DNA of 64,000 nt from Alkalicaulis satelles (GTDB lineage: Bacteria > Pseudomonadota > Alphaproteobacteria > Caulobacterales > Maricaulaceae), in contig NZ_VWOJ01000004.1 in NCBI RefSeq assembly GCF_008630495.1, positions 185,784-249,783 of the forward strand. Reading direction: 5' to 3'. This document shows positions 9,162-18,135 of this stretch, in pieces. The first letter of the stretch is position 1, and each line of letters opens with the position of its first letter. The notes beneath the pieces are model-generated. The model saw nothing but the letters and a program-made list of their open reading frames with translations, was not told the origin of the DNA and did no database searches. The position numbers were made by a program, and so were the translations under genes.

Positions 9162-11264
9162 TCAGCGTCCGTCATCGTCACTTTCAGGCTCGGGCTCCTG
9201 ACGCGGCTGGGGACGGCGGCCAAGCACGCCCTCGAGCAGGCGCCGGGCCGGGTCGTCGCGGGTTTCCTCCTGACCTTCCTCACTCTCGCGTTGGCGCCCG
9301 CCAAGGGCGTCTCGCAGAGCGCCGGTCGCCGCGTCGCGGGCCACATCTTCGATGCGCCGTCCGTCCGTCAGGGCCTGCCCGGCCTGGCCGCCGATCAGTG
9401 ATCCCGCGCGCAGGCGCACCAGATCACGCGCCACCGATTCCAGGTCGACAGAGACTGACGCCGCATTGAAACCGCCGCGAATGCGCACCGGTACAGCAAG
9501 ACCTTGCAGGTTGGTGTCACCGCCCTGACCGGCCAGGGTCTGAACGGCGCGCGGGGTGAGGCGGTAATCAATCATCTGTTCGGCCAGGTTGAGCGTGCCT
9601 GAGCCCTCCACCCGCAGAAGCGGGCTGAGCATGGACAGGTCGAGATTTTGCGCCACGCCCTGGCGCACGGTGAAGGTGCCGGTCAGGGCCGAGAAGTCTG
9701 TTTGCTGGGTATCGGCGAAGCCTGAAGGCAGCGATCCGGTCTGGACCGCCTGCTGCACCGTGCGGATCACCTGGGCGAGATTGACGCCGACAATGGCGCC
9801 GTCGGCGAAGTTGAAGCTGCCCTCGCCGTTGAGCGAGCGCATCAACGCCGCCGGGCTGGCGCCAGAACCATTAAGGTCCAGCTGCATCCGGCCCAGACCC
9901 TGCAGCCGGTCAAAACCGGCGGCGGCCGTCAGGAAAGGCAGGGCCTCCAGAGCGGAGATGTCAGCGGCGATGGACAGGCGGGGCGTGGCCTGGCGGGCGT
10001 TCACGGCGAGCGTCACCACGCCCTGGCCGCCATAGAGCCGGAAATCGGTCAATCTGGCCGTGAGCAGGGCGTTGTCCAGCGTGACGGCGAGATTGACGTT
10101 CTCGGCCACGATGTCACGCGCGCGGAAGCGGTCGGCGCGCACATCCAGGCGTGCATCGACCGTGCTCAGCGCGGTCAGATCCATGCGCTCCTCGCTCCAT
10201 GGACCCACTGCGCCATCACTGGATCGGGCCCCGGTGGTTTCGTCGGCGGGGATGTAGGGCGTGATGTCCAGGCTGGCGGTGCGCAGCGAGCCGGTGATCA
10301 TCGGGCGCGTGCGCTCATAGTCCAGCGCGAGCCGGCCCGTGGCGCGGATATCGTCAAACACGATGCTGGCCTGATCCAGCGTGAGGCGTCCGGGCGAGCC
10401 GGCTATATCGGCCTCCGCCGTGAACCGCCGGAACACCGGCCCCTCGGGCAGTTCCGTGCCCAGAAAGCGCGCCAGGGCGGGCAGGGGCAGGTCCACATTG
10501 GTGCGGCCGTCAAAGCTCAGCGTCTCGCTTTCCAGAAAACGGCCATTGAAGCGCAGATCGGCCAGCGCACCGGTCATATCGAGGGTCAGAGCCGTCTCCG
10601 CCCCTTCAAAAAAGCCGCGCAGCGAGCTGAGCTCGGCGGTGAAGCGCATGGGCCGGTCATCGGCGCTCAGTGAGCCGGACAGGCGCACCGGAGCGTCCAC
10701 CGAGGGCAGGTCCACTGACAGGTCGAGATTTTCGATGCGACGCGTCTGGCCGGGATCGCGGTAAAAGACCGAGCCGTTTTCGATGCGAACATCCCCGAAG
10801 GCCGCCTCAAAGGGCAGGGCGCCGGGCCGGCGCACGAAGCCCTCGCCTGAGGCGCTGGCGGGCGCAGCGTCCTCGCGCGGGGCGCCCAGCGTCCAGTTAT
10901 TGCCGTCGGCGCGGGCCTCCAGCCGGATCACCGGCTCGACCAGCACGAATTCCTCGATCTCCACGCGCTGTGACAGCAGCGGTCCCCAGGCCAGCGAGGC
11001 GCGCAGCTCGCGCATCTGCGCCAGCGGCTCGTCGCCAAAACCCGGGGCGTTGGCGATGGAGGCGTCTTCAGCGCGCACCTGAAGGCGCGGGAAGACGCGT
11101 AACTGAACCGCGCCGTCGAGGCGCACCTCTCGATTAATGGCGGCGCTCGCCTCTTGACTGACGCGATCACGAAGCCAGTCAGAGGAGATCAGGGCGGGCA
11201 GGGCCAACGCGGCGCCGACGATCAACGCGGCGATCAGCAGGAGGAGAATAAATAGCGTGCGCAT
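9162..11264 (-). CDS. AsmA family protein
   Basis: A 700-residue envelope protein with one N-terminal membrane anchor (RTLFILLLLIAALIVGAALA) and a long beta-rich AsmA body, a member of the bridge-like lipid transfer/outer-membrane biogenesis family. Seen: the characteristic early segment LPALISSDWLRDRVS, repeated short amphipathic strands, and the AsmA-C region GSFNFADGAIVGVNLAQVI followed by DYRLTPRAVQTL. The tail is Arg/Glu-rich and low complexity (GVLGRRPQPRQEPEPESDDD). I chose the ATG at 11264 because the upstream in-frame sequence lacks AsmA character. Confidence 0.88.
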   Translation of the reverse strand: MRTLFILLLLIAALIVGAALALPALISSDWLRDRVSQEASAAINREVRLDGAVQLRVFPRLQVRAEDASIANAPGFGDEPLAQMRELRASLAWGPLLSQRVEIEEFVLVEPVIRLEARADGNNWTLGAPREDAAPASASGEGFVRRPGALPFEAAFGDVRIENGSVFYRDPGQTRRIENLDLSVDLPSVDAPVRLSGSLSADDRPMRFTAELSSLRGFFEGAETALTLDMTGALADLRFNGRFLESETLSFDGRTNVDLPLPALARFLGTELPEGPVFRRFTAEADIAGSPGRLTLDQASIVFDDIRATGRLALDYERTRPMITGSLRTASLDITPYIPADETTGARSSDGAVGPWSEERMDLTALSTVDARLDVRADRFRARDIVAENVNLAVTLDNALLTARLTDFRLYGGQGVVTLAVNARQATPRLSIAADISALEALPFLTAAAGFDRLQGLGRMQLDLNGSGASPAALMRSLNGEGSFNFADGAIVGVNLAQVIRTVQQAVQTGSLPSGFADTQQTDFSALTGTFTVRQGVAQNLDLSMLSPLLRVEGSGTLNLAEQMIDYRLTPRAVQTLAGQGGDTNLQGLAVPVRIRGGFNAASVSVDLESVARDLVRLRAGSLIGGQAGQALTDGRRIEDVARDAATGALRDALGGRQRESEEGQEETRDDPARRLLEGVLGRRPQPRQEPEPESDDDGR

Positions 11265-11426
11265 GACGGAGCGTCTCCCGGAGGGGTCGATTAACGCCGG
11301 TCCCGGCTTGCGCCCGAGCCCGGGTGTGAGATGATGATTAACGAAAGCGTGCGGCGTTTCCATGGCGAATTTTAAAATATTCGCCAGCCGGGCGCCCCAA
11401 CAGTGTTGAGTGAGAAGGGGACAGAC

Positions 11427-12242
11427 ATGCTTAGCCAATCGGAATTCGACGCCCTGCCGAAAGTGCGCATGGGCCGGCGCGAACTGCTTGCGGGGCTGGC
11501 GGCCGGGACCGTTTTTCCCTTTGCCGCCACCGGCTGTACGGCTGAAAATCCGGCTCTGGGCCGGCGCCAGCTCATGCTGGTGTCCGATGACCAGATCGCA
11601 CAACTGTCTGATCAGACCTGGCAGGCTGCGCGCCAGCGCGAGCGGGTCAGCAATGACCCCGCCTTGCGCCGTCAGGCCGATCGCGTGGGGTCACGCATCG
11701 CCAATGCATCAGGCATGAGCCAGCACGCCTGGGAATTCGTGGTGTTTGATTCCGACGAAGTGAACGCCTGGGTGCTGCCCAATGGCAAGGTGGGCCTGTA
11801 TCGCGGACTGATGGAAACCACCCGCAATGACGACCAGCTGGCCACTGTGATCGGCCATGAGGCCGGGCACGTGGCCGGGCGTCACGCCCAGGAGCGCGCC
11901 TCACAGCAGATGGCCGCGGGCATGGCTACGGGCCTTGCCGCTGTGGCGCTGGACCAGGCTGACGTGCAGAATGCGGGCGCCTGGGCGGGGGTTCTGGGCG
12001 CCGGGCTGACCTTCGGGGTGCTTCTGCCCTATTCGCGCAGGCACGAGCTGGAGGCTGACAGGCTGGGCGTGGATTATATGGCCCGGGCCAATTACCGCCC
12101 TTCGGAATCCGTTATTTTCTGGCAGTCCATGATGGACCAGAGCCAGCGCGGCGCGCCGCCGGCCTTCCTGTCCACTCACCCCTCCGATCAGGAGCGTATG
12201 AACGCTCTGAACTCCCATATCCGCAGCCGCGGCTATGCTTGA
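11427..12242 (+). CDS. M48 family metalloprotease, predicted exported lipoprotein
   Basis: A 271-residue periplasmic zinc protease. The N-terminus has a twin-arginine-like GRRELLAGLAAG followed by a lipobox AATGC (Cys37), so it is probably a lipoprotein. Zinc ligands are visible: HEAGH at residues 144-148 and the downstream Glu in RRHELEADRLGVDY. Family members (LoiP/YcaL/BepA-like) take part in outer-membrane protein quality control. The ATG at 11427 is preceded by AAGGGG. The gene is divergent from asmA, with 162 bp between them holding an AT-rich stretch near 11368-11378 that could be a promoter. Confidence 0.9.
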   Translation: MLSQSEFDALPKVRMGRRELLAGLAAGTVFPFAATGCTAENPALGRRQLMLVSDDQIAQLSDQTWQAARQRERVSNDPALRRQADRVGSRIANASGMSQHAWEFVVFDSDEVNAWVLPNGKVGLYRGLMETTRNDDQLATVIGHEAGHVAGRHAQERASQQMAAGMATGLAAVALDQADVQNAGAWAGVLGAGLTFGVLLPYSRRHELEADRLGVDYMARANYRPSESVIFWQSMMDQSQRGAPPAFLSTHPSDQERMNALNSHIRSRGYA

Positions 12243-12354
12243 CGATGAGGGTGCATACGGGCCGCGCGCAGGCCTTGCGCGCACGGCCCGCCAGAGCTAG
12301 TTTCCGCGCCCTGCAGTAGGCGGCGCGTCCGCCTGCCGCGCGCACCCATGGCGC

Positions 12355-12431
12355 GCCGCCTTAGCTCAGTTGGTTAGAGCGCTAGATTGTGGATCTAGAG
12401 GTCCCCCGTTCGATCCGGGGAGGCGGTACCA
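12355..12431 (+). tRNA. tRNA-His (GTG)
   Basis: A full cloverleaf can be folded. The D arm is at 12364-12380, anticodon stem CTAGA/TCTAG with anticodon GTG at 12389-12391, T stem CCCCG/CGGGG, and CCA encoded at 12429-12431. The acceptor pairs 12355-12361 with 12421-12427; its first pair is a G1:U72 wobble, the discriminator is A73 and base 12354 is C, so the usual G-1 is not encoded. This is the atypical tRNA-His type reported for Caulobacter and related alphaproteobacteria. Confidence 0.97.
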
Positions 12432-12462
12432 TTTTCGCAAATCCGGGCAGAACGCCGAGCGT

Positions 12463-13737
12463 CTACTCGCCGCGCCGGAGCACGCGCCCTTTTACCACCG
12501 CCTGATCGCCGAATTTCGCCCGCGCCGCATCCATGGCGCGCTCTGCGGTGGCCCGGCGCAAGGCGTTCGGGTCGGCCAGGTCGCCCGAATCTCCCGCCGC
12601 CGGGGTCAGATCGCCGTAGCCCGCTCCGATGAGGCGGTAGCGCACACCCTCGGGCTCAGCGTCGAGGAGCTCGCAGGCGTGACGAAACAGGGTGTCGGCC
12701 AGCTGGGCGGGGGCATTGAGCGTGCGCCGCCGGGTGATCGTGCGGAAGCGGTCGGTCTTGAGCTTGAGCGTCACCACCCGGCCCGCCACGGACTGGGCCT
12801 TCATCCGGTCGGCCACTTTCACGCATAAAGGCCAGAGCCGGTCTTTCAGGGTCTGCTTGGCGGCCACGTCATCATCAAACGTGGTTTCCGCCGAGACCGA
12901 TTTGCGCTCGCGTTCGGGATTGACCGGTCGGGCGTCCTCCCCGCGCGCCAGGCGCAGGAGCCGCCAGCCGGTCTCGCCATGGCGAGAGACGAGCTCGCGT
13001 TCAGGGCGGGCCAGGACATCGGCGAGGGTCTTCAACCCGTCCGCCTCCAGCTTGCGCGCGGTGGCGGGCCCAACGCCATAGACCGCCGAGACGGCGAGAT
13101 TGCGCAAGAATTCCGGCGCCTCGCCCCGTCCGATCACGGCGAAGCCATTGGGCTTGTCGAGTTCGGAGGCCGTCTTGGCGAGAAATTTGTTGAAGCTCAG
13201 CCCCACCGACACGCTCACCCCGATCTCGGCTTTGATGGCGCGCTGCAGGCGCAGAAGCGTCAGGGCGGGCGGGGCGCCATGCAGGCGATCCGTGCCGGAC
13301 AGGTCCATGAACGCCTCGTCGATCGACAAGGGCTCGACCAGGGGCGTGACGGCCTGCATCATCTCGCGGATTCGTTTGCCTTCAGCGGCGTAGACGCCCA
13401 TGCGCGGGCGGATCACCACCGCGTCCGGGCAGGCCTTGAGCGCCTTGAACATGGGCATGGCCGAGCGCACGCCATAGAGCCGGGCCACATAGCAGCATGT
13501 GGCCACCACGCCGCGCTTGCCGCCGCCGACGATCACCGGCTTGTGTTCCAGCGAAGGATCGTCACGCTTTTCAATGGCCGCGAAAAAGGCGTCGCAATCT
13601 ATATGGGCGATGGACAGCGTATCCAGCTCCGCATGGCGCACGCTGTGGGAGGCGCCGCAAGCCGGGCAGGCGTGGTCATCAGCCTTTACTGGCGACAGGC
13701 ATTTGCGGCACCGGCCCGGCGCGTTCATGCCGGCCAC
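12463..13737 (-). CDS. dinB: DNA polymerase IV with N-terminal zinc ribbon
   Basis: Y-family translesion polymerase, 424 residues. The first 35 residues carry CRKC and CPAC, a likely zinc ribbon not present in E. coli DinB. Polymerase motifs follow: HIDCDAFFAAIE (metal Asp, steric gate Phe), CCYVARLYGVRSAMPM, and LSIDEAFMDLSG with the catalytic Asp-Glu. Helix-hairpin-helix (VYGVGPATARKL) and little-finger domains are present; the C-terminus ends GRVLRRGE with no obvious beta-clamp motif. The start at 13737 overlaps the ROK kinase stop by 13 bases, so the two are likely cotranscribed. An ATG at 13728 would also serve. Confidence 0.95.
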   Translation of the reverse strand: MAGMNAPGRCRKCLSPVKADDHACPACGASHSVRHAELDTLSIAHIDCDAFFAAIEKRDDPSLEHKPVIVGGGKRGVVATCCYVARLYGVRSAMPMFKALKACPDAVVIRPRMGVYAAEGKRIREMMQAVTPLVEPLSIDEAFMDLSGTDRLHGAPPALTLLRLQRAIKAEIGVSVSVGLSFNKFLAKTASELDKPNGFAVIGRGEAPEFLRNLAVSAVYGVGPATARKLEADGLKTLADVLARPERELVSRHGETGWRLLRLARGEDARPVNPERERKSVSAETTFDDDVAAKQTLKDRLWPLCVKVADRMKAQSVAGRVVTLKLKTDRFRTITRRRTLNAPAQLADTLFRHACELLDAEPEGVRYRLIGAGYGDLTPAAGDSGDLADPNALRRATAERAMDAARAKFGDQAVVKGRVLRRGE

Positions 13738-14624
13738 AGCCAGGCTGCGCCCCTGACCCCTGATGAATCCCCGTGCGTGTTGCGCACGATACGGGTGAGC
13801 GGTTCATCGGTGAAAGTCCAGGGCGCCAGCGCTGTTTCCAGCCGTTCGGGCAGGCCGGTCAGGTTGGACAGTCCGCCGCCCAGTACAATCACCTCCGGGT
13901 CCACGATATTGACCACGCTGGCCAGAGCCCGTCCCAGCCGGGCGGCGTGCCGGTCCAGTGTGGCGCGCGCAGGCTCGTCGCCGGCGCTGGCGGCGGCCGC
14001 GATGGCGTCAGCGGTCAGGGTCTGTCCGGTGACGCGCCGGTGATCGGCGGCCAGCGCCGGACCCGAGCACCAGGTCTCAACGCAGCCATTGAGGCCACAA
14101 AAACAGGGCGGGCCGGGAATCTCGCCCGCTTCGGGCCAGGGCAGGGCGGTGTGGCCCCACTCTCCGGCATTGCCGTGCGCGCCCGTGATCAGTTCGCCGC
14201 CGATCACCAGCCCGCCGCCGACCCCGGTGCCGAGAATCACCCCGAACACGCTGTGCGCGCCCGCCCCGGCGCCGTCGCGCGCCTCGGACAGGGCGAAGCA
14301 ATTGGCGTCATTGGCGCAACGCACCTCCCGGCCCAACGCAGCGGAGACATCCCGATCCAGAGCCTGGCCGTTGAGCGCGGTGGAATTGGCGTTCCGCATC
14401 AGCCCTGTGCGCGGATTGTGCGATCCGGGATGGGCGAGCCCCGCCGGCAATCCGTGCACGCCGCGCCGGCTTTCCACCGATTGAACCAGAGCGGCGATCG
14501 CCTCGAGCTTGGCCTGATAACCCGGCGGCGTGGGAATGCGCTGGCGCACATGAATGGCGCCGTCATCCTCTACAATTGCGGCCTCGATCTTGGTGCCGCC
14601 CAGATCTATGCCCAGCCTTGCCAT
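13725..14624 (-). CDS. ROK family sugar kinase
   Basis: A 299-residue cytosolic ROK kinase (fructokinase/N-acetylglucosamine kinase type). Seen: the phosphate-1 motif GIDLGGTKIEAAIV, the sugar-binding HEN-like segment GNAGEWGHTALPW, and the ROK zinc site CFCGLNGCVETWCSG. The LGTGVGGGLVIGGELITG segment matches ATP-binding Gly-rich loops. Which hexose it uses cannot be told from sequence. The ATG at 14624 starts MARLGIDLGGTK; upstream codons do not look conserved. It precedes dinB with a 13-base overlap. Confidence 0.9.
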   Translation of the reverse strand: MARLGIDLGGTKIEAAIVEDDGAIHVRQRIPTPPGYQAKLEAIAALVQSVESRRGVHGLPAGLAHPGSHNPRTGLMRNANSTALNGQALDRDVSAALGREVRCANDANCFALSEARDGAGAGAHSVFGVILGTGVGGGLVIGGELITGAHGNAGEWGHTALPWPEAGEIPGPPCFCGLNGCVETWCSGPALAADHRRVTGQTLTADAIAAAASAGDEPARATLDRHAARLGRALASVVNIVDPEVIVLGGGLSNLTGLPERLETALAPWTFTDEPLTRIVRNTHGDSSGVRGAAWLWPA

Positions 14625-14791
14625 GACGCTTTCCCGGCCCGGTTTTTCGTGTTCATATCCTGTTCCGCCCGGCGCGTGAACGGGCGGACTCATTCTTGAT
14701 TAAGGAAAGTGGGGTTTACTGCTGCGTGGATGGTCATAGCTCACGTCAAAGGCGGAGCGATTGGGGAAAGCGCGGGCTCATGCTGCAGGTC

Positions 14792-15157
14792 ATGTCCAAG
14801 AAAGTTCTGATCGTTGAAGACAACGAGCTGAACATGAAGCTTTTTCGTGATCTGCTCGAAGCGCACGGATTTGAAACCGTGCAGACCCGCGAAGGGCTCA
14901 AGGCGCTGGATATGGCGCGCGAGCACAAGCCGGACCTCATCCTCATGGACATTCAGCTGCCCGAGGTTTCGGGGCTGGACGTGACCAAATGGATCAAGAA
15001 TGACGAGGCGCTGGCCGGCATTCCCGTGGTGGCCGTCACCGCTTTCGCCATGAAGGGCGACGAGGAGCGGATCCGCCAGGGCGGTTGCGAGGGCTATTTG
15101 TCCAAGCCGATCACCGTGGCCAGCTTTATCGAAACCGTTCGCAAGTTTCTCGGCTAG
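14792..15157 (+). CDS. divK: single-domain response regulator DivK
   Basis: A 121-residue stand-alone receiver domain. It starts [20 protein letters not shown], nearly the same as Caulobacter DivK; the phospho-acceptor is D53 ([10 protein letters not shown]), with the acidic pocket at positions 9-10 and the switch Lys105 in LSKPI. In Caulobacter, DivK is phosphorylated by DivJ and dephosphorylated by PleC, and acts through DivL-CckA on CtrA. The gene is 10 bp before pleD, the same order as in Caulobacter, so an operon is very likely. An alternative start at 14780 adds four residues. Confidence 0.95.
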   Translation: MSKKVLIVEDNELNMKLFRDLLEAHGFETVQTREGLKALDMAREHKPDLILMDIQLPEVSGLDVTKWIKNDEALAGIPVVAVTAFAMKGDEERIRQGGCEGYLSKPITVASFIETVRKFLG

Positions 15158-15167
15158 GGAGGCGCCC

Positions 15168-16520
15168 ATGAGTGCGCGTGTCCTAGTCGTCGACGATATC
15201 GAGACCAACCGCCGCCTTCTGGAGGCGCGGCTGAGCGCTGAGTATTTCGAAGTGCTCCAGGCCGCAGACGGTCATGAGTGCCTCAAGCTGGCGCAATCCC
15301 ACGAGCCGGATCTGATTCTTCTCGACGTGATGATGCCCGGCATTGACGGGTTCGAGACCTGCCGGCGGCTGAAGGCTGAGCCGGCCACGCGCCATATCCC
15401 GGTGGTGATGGTGACCGCGCTGGACCAGCGCAGCGACCGCATTCGCGGGCTGGAAGCGGGCGCGGACGATTTCCTGACCAAGCCTGTGGACGATGTGGCG
15501 CTGTTTGCGCGTGTGCGCTCGCTCTTGCGCCTGAAGCTGGTGATGGACGAGCTGCGCCTGCGCCATCGTGAACGCGAGTGCGAGGCTGAGCCTGATGCGC
15601 CCTTGCAGGGTGGCGCGGTGCTGGTCGTGGGCGCTGACGCCCCGGGTGCAGAGCGCCTGGCCGCCCGTTTGTGCGAGCCGTTCACCGCGCGCGCGGTCAG
15701 CGATCCGCGCGAAGCTGCGTATCTGGCCGGTGAGTTCGACCTGATGATCGTAGACGTTTCCAATCCGCGTTTTGACGGGCTGCGCCTGTGCGCGCGGGTG
15801 CGTTCGGATGCGGCCACGCGTCAGCTGCCGATTCTGGCGGTGGTGGAGGCCGATGACCGGCGCACCATGGTGCGCGCTCTGGATCTGGGCGTGAATGATG
15901 TCATCGCCCGGCCCATTGACGCCGGCGAGCTGGCGGCCCGCGCGCGCACCCAGATCCGGCGCAAGGCCTATGCCGACACCCTGCGCGACCGTCTGGACGA
16001 AAGCCTTGAGATGGCGGTCAAGGATCCGCTGACGGGCCTGTTTAACCGCCGCTATGCACTCTCACGTCTCAATCAGGCGCTGGACGGACTGGCCGCAGGC
16101 GGAGAGCCGGTGTCGGCCGCTCTGATCGATATCGACCATTTCAAGCGCATCAATGACACGTTCGGCCACGCTACGGGCGATGCGGTGCTCAAAGGCTTCT
16201 CGGCGCGGCTGATGAGTGAGCTCAGGGCGGTGGATATCGCGGCGCGTTTTGGAGGGGAAGAATTCATCCTGATCTTCCCGGGCGCGCAGGTCAGAGAAGC
16301 AATGGAGGCTGCCGAGCGTGTGCGCGCAGCCGTGGCGCGAGAGCCTTTCCCGGCGCCAGAGGGCAGAGAGGCCATTTTGGTCACCCTGTCAGCAGGCGTG
16401 GCTGAGGCGCGTCCGGGTGACGACGTTGAAGACTTGCTCGCGCGCGCTGACAGCGCCCTTTACGAGGCCAAAGCCTCGGGGCGCAACCAGGTGGTGGACG
16501 CCAAGAAAAAGGCCGCGTGA
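15168..16520 (+). CDS. pleD: response regulator diguanylate cyclase PleD
   Basis: A 450-residue REC-REC-GGDEF protein that makes c-di-GMP at the pole upon phosphorylation. The first receiver has D53 in LILLDVMMPG and K in FLTKPVDD; the second (about 145-280) is the degenerate adaptor receiver (LMIVDVSNPR). The GGDEF domain starts at DPLTGLFNRRYAL, with the active site GGEEF near residues 362-366 and an inhibitory RxxD site (RAVD) five residues before it, so product feedback is likely intact. PleD shares DivJ/PleC with DivK in Caulobacter. Confidence 0.96.
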   Translation: MSARVLVVDDIETNRRLLEARLSAEYFEVLQAADGHECLKLAQSHEPDLILLDVMMPGIDGFETCRRLKAEPATRHIPVVMVTALDQRSDRIRGLEAGADDFLTKPVDDVALFARVRSLLRLKLVMDELRLRHRERECEAEPDAPLQGGAVLVVGADAPGAERLAARLCEPFTARAVSDPREAAYLAGEFDLMIVDVSNPRFDGLRLCARVRSDAATRQLPILAVVEADDRRTMVRALDLGVNDVIARPIDAGELAARARTQIRRKAYADTLRDRLDESLEMAVKDPLTGLFNRRYALSRLNQALDGLAAGGEPVSAALIDIDHFKRINDTFGHATGDAVLKGFSARLMSELRAVDIAARFGGEEFILIFPGAQVREAMEAAERVRAAVAREPFPAPEGREAILVTLSAGVAEARPGDDVEDLLARADSALYEAKASGRNQVVDAKKKAA

Positions 16521-16534
16521 GCCCACGCGGCCTT
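16509..16534. terminator. bidirectional terminator between pleD and rpmG
   Basis: An 11-bp perfect stem AAGGCCGCGTG/CACGCGGCCTT with a 4-base loop overlaps the last codons of pleD. On the + strand it is followed by GTTTC; on the - strand it is followed by TTTTTC, so it should end rpmG transcripts best. Confidence 0.8.
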
Positions 16535-16571
16535 GTTTCATTCAGGCTGGGTCGATCAGAGCAGGCAAGGC

Positions 16572-16739
16572 CTACTTGATCTTGCCTTCCTTGAACTCGA
16601 CATGCTTGCGCGCGACCGGGTCGTACTTCTTGAGCACGAGCTTTTCGGTCATGGTGCGGGCGTTCTTCTTGGTCACGTAGAAATAGCCCGTGCCCGCCGT
16701 GGAGTTCAGGCGGATCTTGATGGTTGTCGGCTTGGCCAT
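16572..16739 (-). CDS. rpmG: 50S ribosomal protein L33
   Basis: A 55-residue ribosomal protein. The translation starts [20 protein letters not shown] and ends [11 protein letters not shown], with the typical [10 protein letters not shown] and [12 protein letters not shown] segments. It has no cysteines, so it is the zinc-free (C-minus) form of L33. The gene lies between pleD (convergent) and the MFS transporter, as in other Caulobacter-like genomes, and ends in the bidirectional terminator at 16509-16534. Confidence 0.97.
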   Translation of the reverse strand: MAKPTTIKIRLNSTAGTGYFYVTKKNARTMTEKLVLKKYDPVARKHVEFKEGKIK

Positions 16740-16850
16740 GGTCGAAACACCCGGTCAGAAATGATGGCGCGCCGGAGACGGCTCCGGCGCTTTCGAGCCG
16801 CGGAACATACGCACGCGCGCGCCGGTGTCAATGCTTGTGAGCCTTGAGGT

Positions 16851-18017
16851 TCAGCGCTCGCGCGAACGGCCCGCGATCACCAGATAGGCGGCGGCGAACA
16901 GCGCCAGGGCGACCAGCATGCCCCAGGGATTGAACGCGTCCATGGCTGCGCCTGCGCTGACCGGTCCGGCCAGCGAACCCATGCCATAGGCGAAGATGAA
17001 GGCGGCGTTGGCGCTGGCCAGCTGTCCGGGCCGCACCCGCTCGCCGATCAGGGCAAGGCCCACCGTATAGAAGGCGCTCGCCACCCCCACATAGAGGAAG
17101 ATCATCGGGTAGAGCGCCCACAGCCGCGCGCCCGACAGGGCGATCAGCAGCGCCAGCACCACCGCCGCCGCCGCGATCAGGCGCAGCGTGGTCAGCCGGC
17201 CGACCCGGTCAGCGAAGCGCCCGATGGGGATCTGCATGGTGATGGCGCCCAGAGCGCCCACGGCGACCAGCAAGCCCACCACGGTTTCGGTGAAGCCCAG
17301 CCGCTCGGCATAGACCGGGACCAGAGCGAACACGCTGGTTTCCAGCGCTCCGAATACAAAGCCGGCGAGAATCGCCACCGGCGCCAGGCGCGCCGCGTTC
17401 CACAGCGCCAGCGGACCGGCCTCGGCCCGGTCAGGCGCTTCCAGTTCCGGCCCGCGTAGGAGCAGGAGCGGAACGGCGCCCAGAAGGAAGATCGCCCCGC
17501 CTGCAATCCAGGGCGCGAAGCCCTGCGCGCCCAGCACGGCGAGCAATATGCCGCCGGACCCGAACCCGCCGGACAGAACGGTGGCGTAGACCGCCAGGAG
17601 GCTCGCCCGGCTTTCCGGTTTGGCGAGCTGGTTGATCCAGGTCTCGCTGGCCACAAAGATCACCGTGACCGCCAGCCCGATCACGAAGCGCAGGACAAAC
17701 CACACCACCACATCAGGCAGAAAGGGGAAGGCAATGATGCCCACGCCCGTAAACGCGGCGCAGGCCACGATGGTCAGGCGCGGCGGCGTGCGCGCCAGCA
17801 AGGGCGGGATCAGGGGGGTGGCCACGATGGTGGACAGGGCCGCAGCGGCGGCGTTGAGCCCCACCACCGCGCCGGATCCGGTCATGGCTTCCAGATTGAG
17901 CGCCACCAGCGGCATCAGCAGGCCGAAGCCGCACCCGGCCATGGCCGCGCACAGGATCGCTGCGCATAAGGAGCGGGTTCGGCCCAGAGCCGGATCGGTG
18001 AGAAAACGCAGTGCCAT
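16851..18017 (-). CDS. MFS transporter, YfcJ/CynX-like
   Basis: A 388-residue inner-membrane protein with about 12 hydrophobic segments and the short cytosolic loop motif FADRVGRLTTLRL (the conserved MFS loop 2/8 pattern). Segment FVASETWINQL matches a motif seen in small-substrate MFS exporters of the MFS_1 group. Substrate is unknown. It ends about 110 bp upstream of rpmG and begins just before the palindromic repeat elements at 18033-18135. Confidence 0.85.
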   Translation of the reverse strand: MALRFLTDPALGRTRSLCAAILCAAMAGCGFGLLMPLVALNLEAMTGSGAVVGLNAAAAALSTIVATPLIPPLLARTPPRLTIVACAAFTGVGIIAFPFLPDVVVWFVLRFVIGLAVTVIFVASETWINQLAKPESRASLLAVYATVLSGGFGSGGILLAVLGAQGFAPWIAGGAIFLLGAVPLLLLRGPELEAPDRAEAGPLALWNAARLAPVAILAGFVFGALETSVFALVPVYAERLGFTETVVGLLVAVGALGAITMQIPIGRFADRVGRLTTLRLIAAAAVVLALLIALSGARLWALYPMIFLYVGVASAFYTVGLALIGERVRPGQLASANAAFIFAYGMGSLAGPVSAGAAMDAFNPWGMLVALALFAAAYLVIAGRSRER

Positions 18018-18032
18018 GATGGCGCGGCTATA

Positions 18033-18079
18033 GAGCGCAATCCGAAAAGTGGGAACCGGTTTTCGGATAAATTGCGCTC
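18033..18079. repeat. palindromic element, 47 bp
   Basis: An imperfect inverted repeat: the left end GAGCGCAATCCGAAAA mirrors the right end TTTTCGGATAAATTGCGCTC, with GTGGGAACCGG between. Elements of this design (core CCGAAAAGTGG...CCGGTTTTCGG) are dispersed in many alphaproteobacterial genomes. It lies just upstream of the MFS gene start. Confidence 0.8.
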
Positions 18080-18090
18080 CGGTTCATAGA

Positions 18091-18135
18091 CTAGGAGCGT
18101 GTGGCCTGACGCAGTCAGGTCAGATCACGCTCTAG
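18091..18135. repeat. second palindromic element, 45 bp
   Basis: Outer arms CTAGGAGCGTG and CACGCTCTAG and inner arms CCTGAC/GTCAGG make a long imperfect hairpin 12 bp after the previous element. The stop codon of the 18115-18726 gene lies inside it, so the last residues of that protein are encoded by the repeat. Confidence 0.75.

Noticed and set aside
14690..14791. Possible CtrA box (TTAA-N7-TTAA) before divK
   Set aside because: A TTAA occurs near 14700 but no second half-site at the right spacing.
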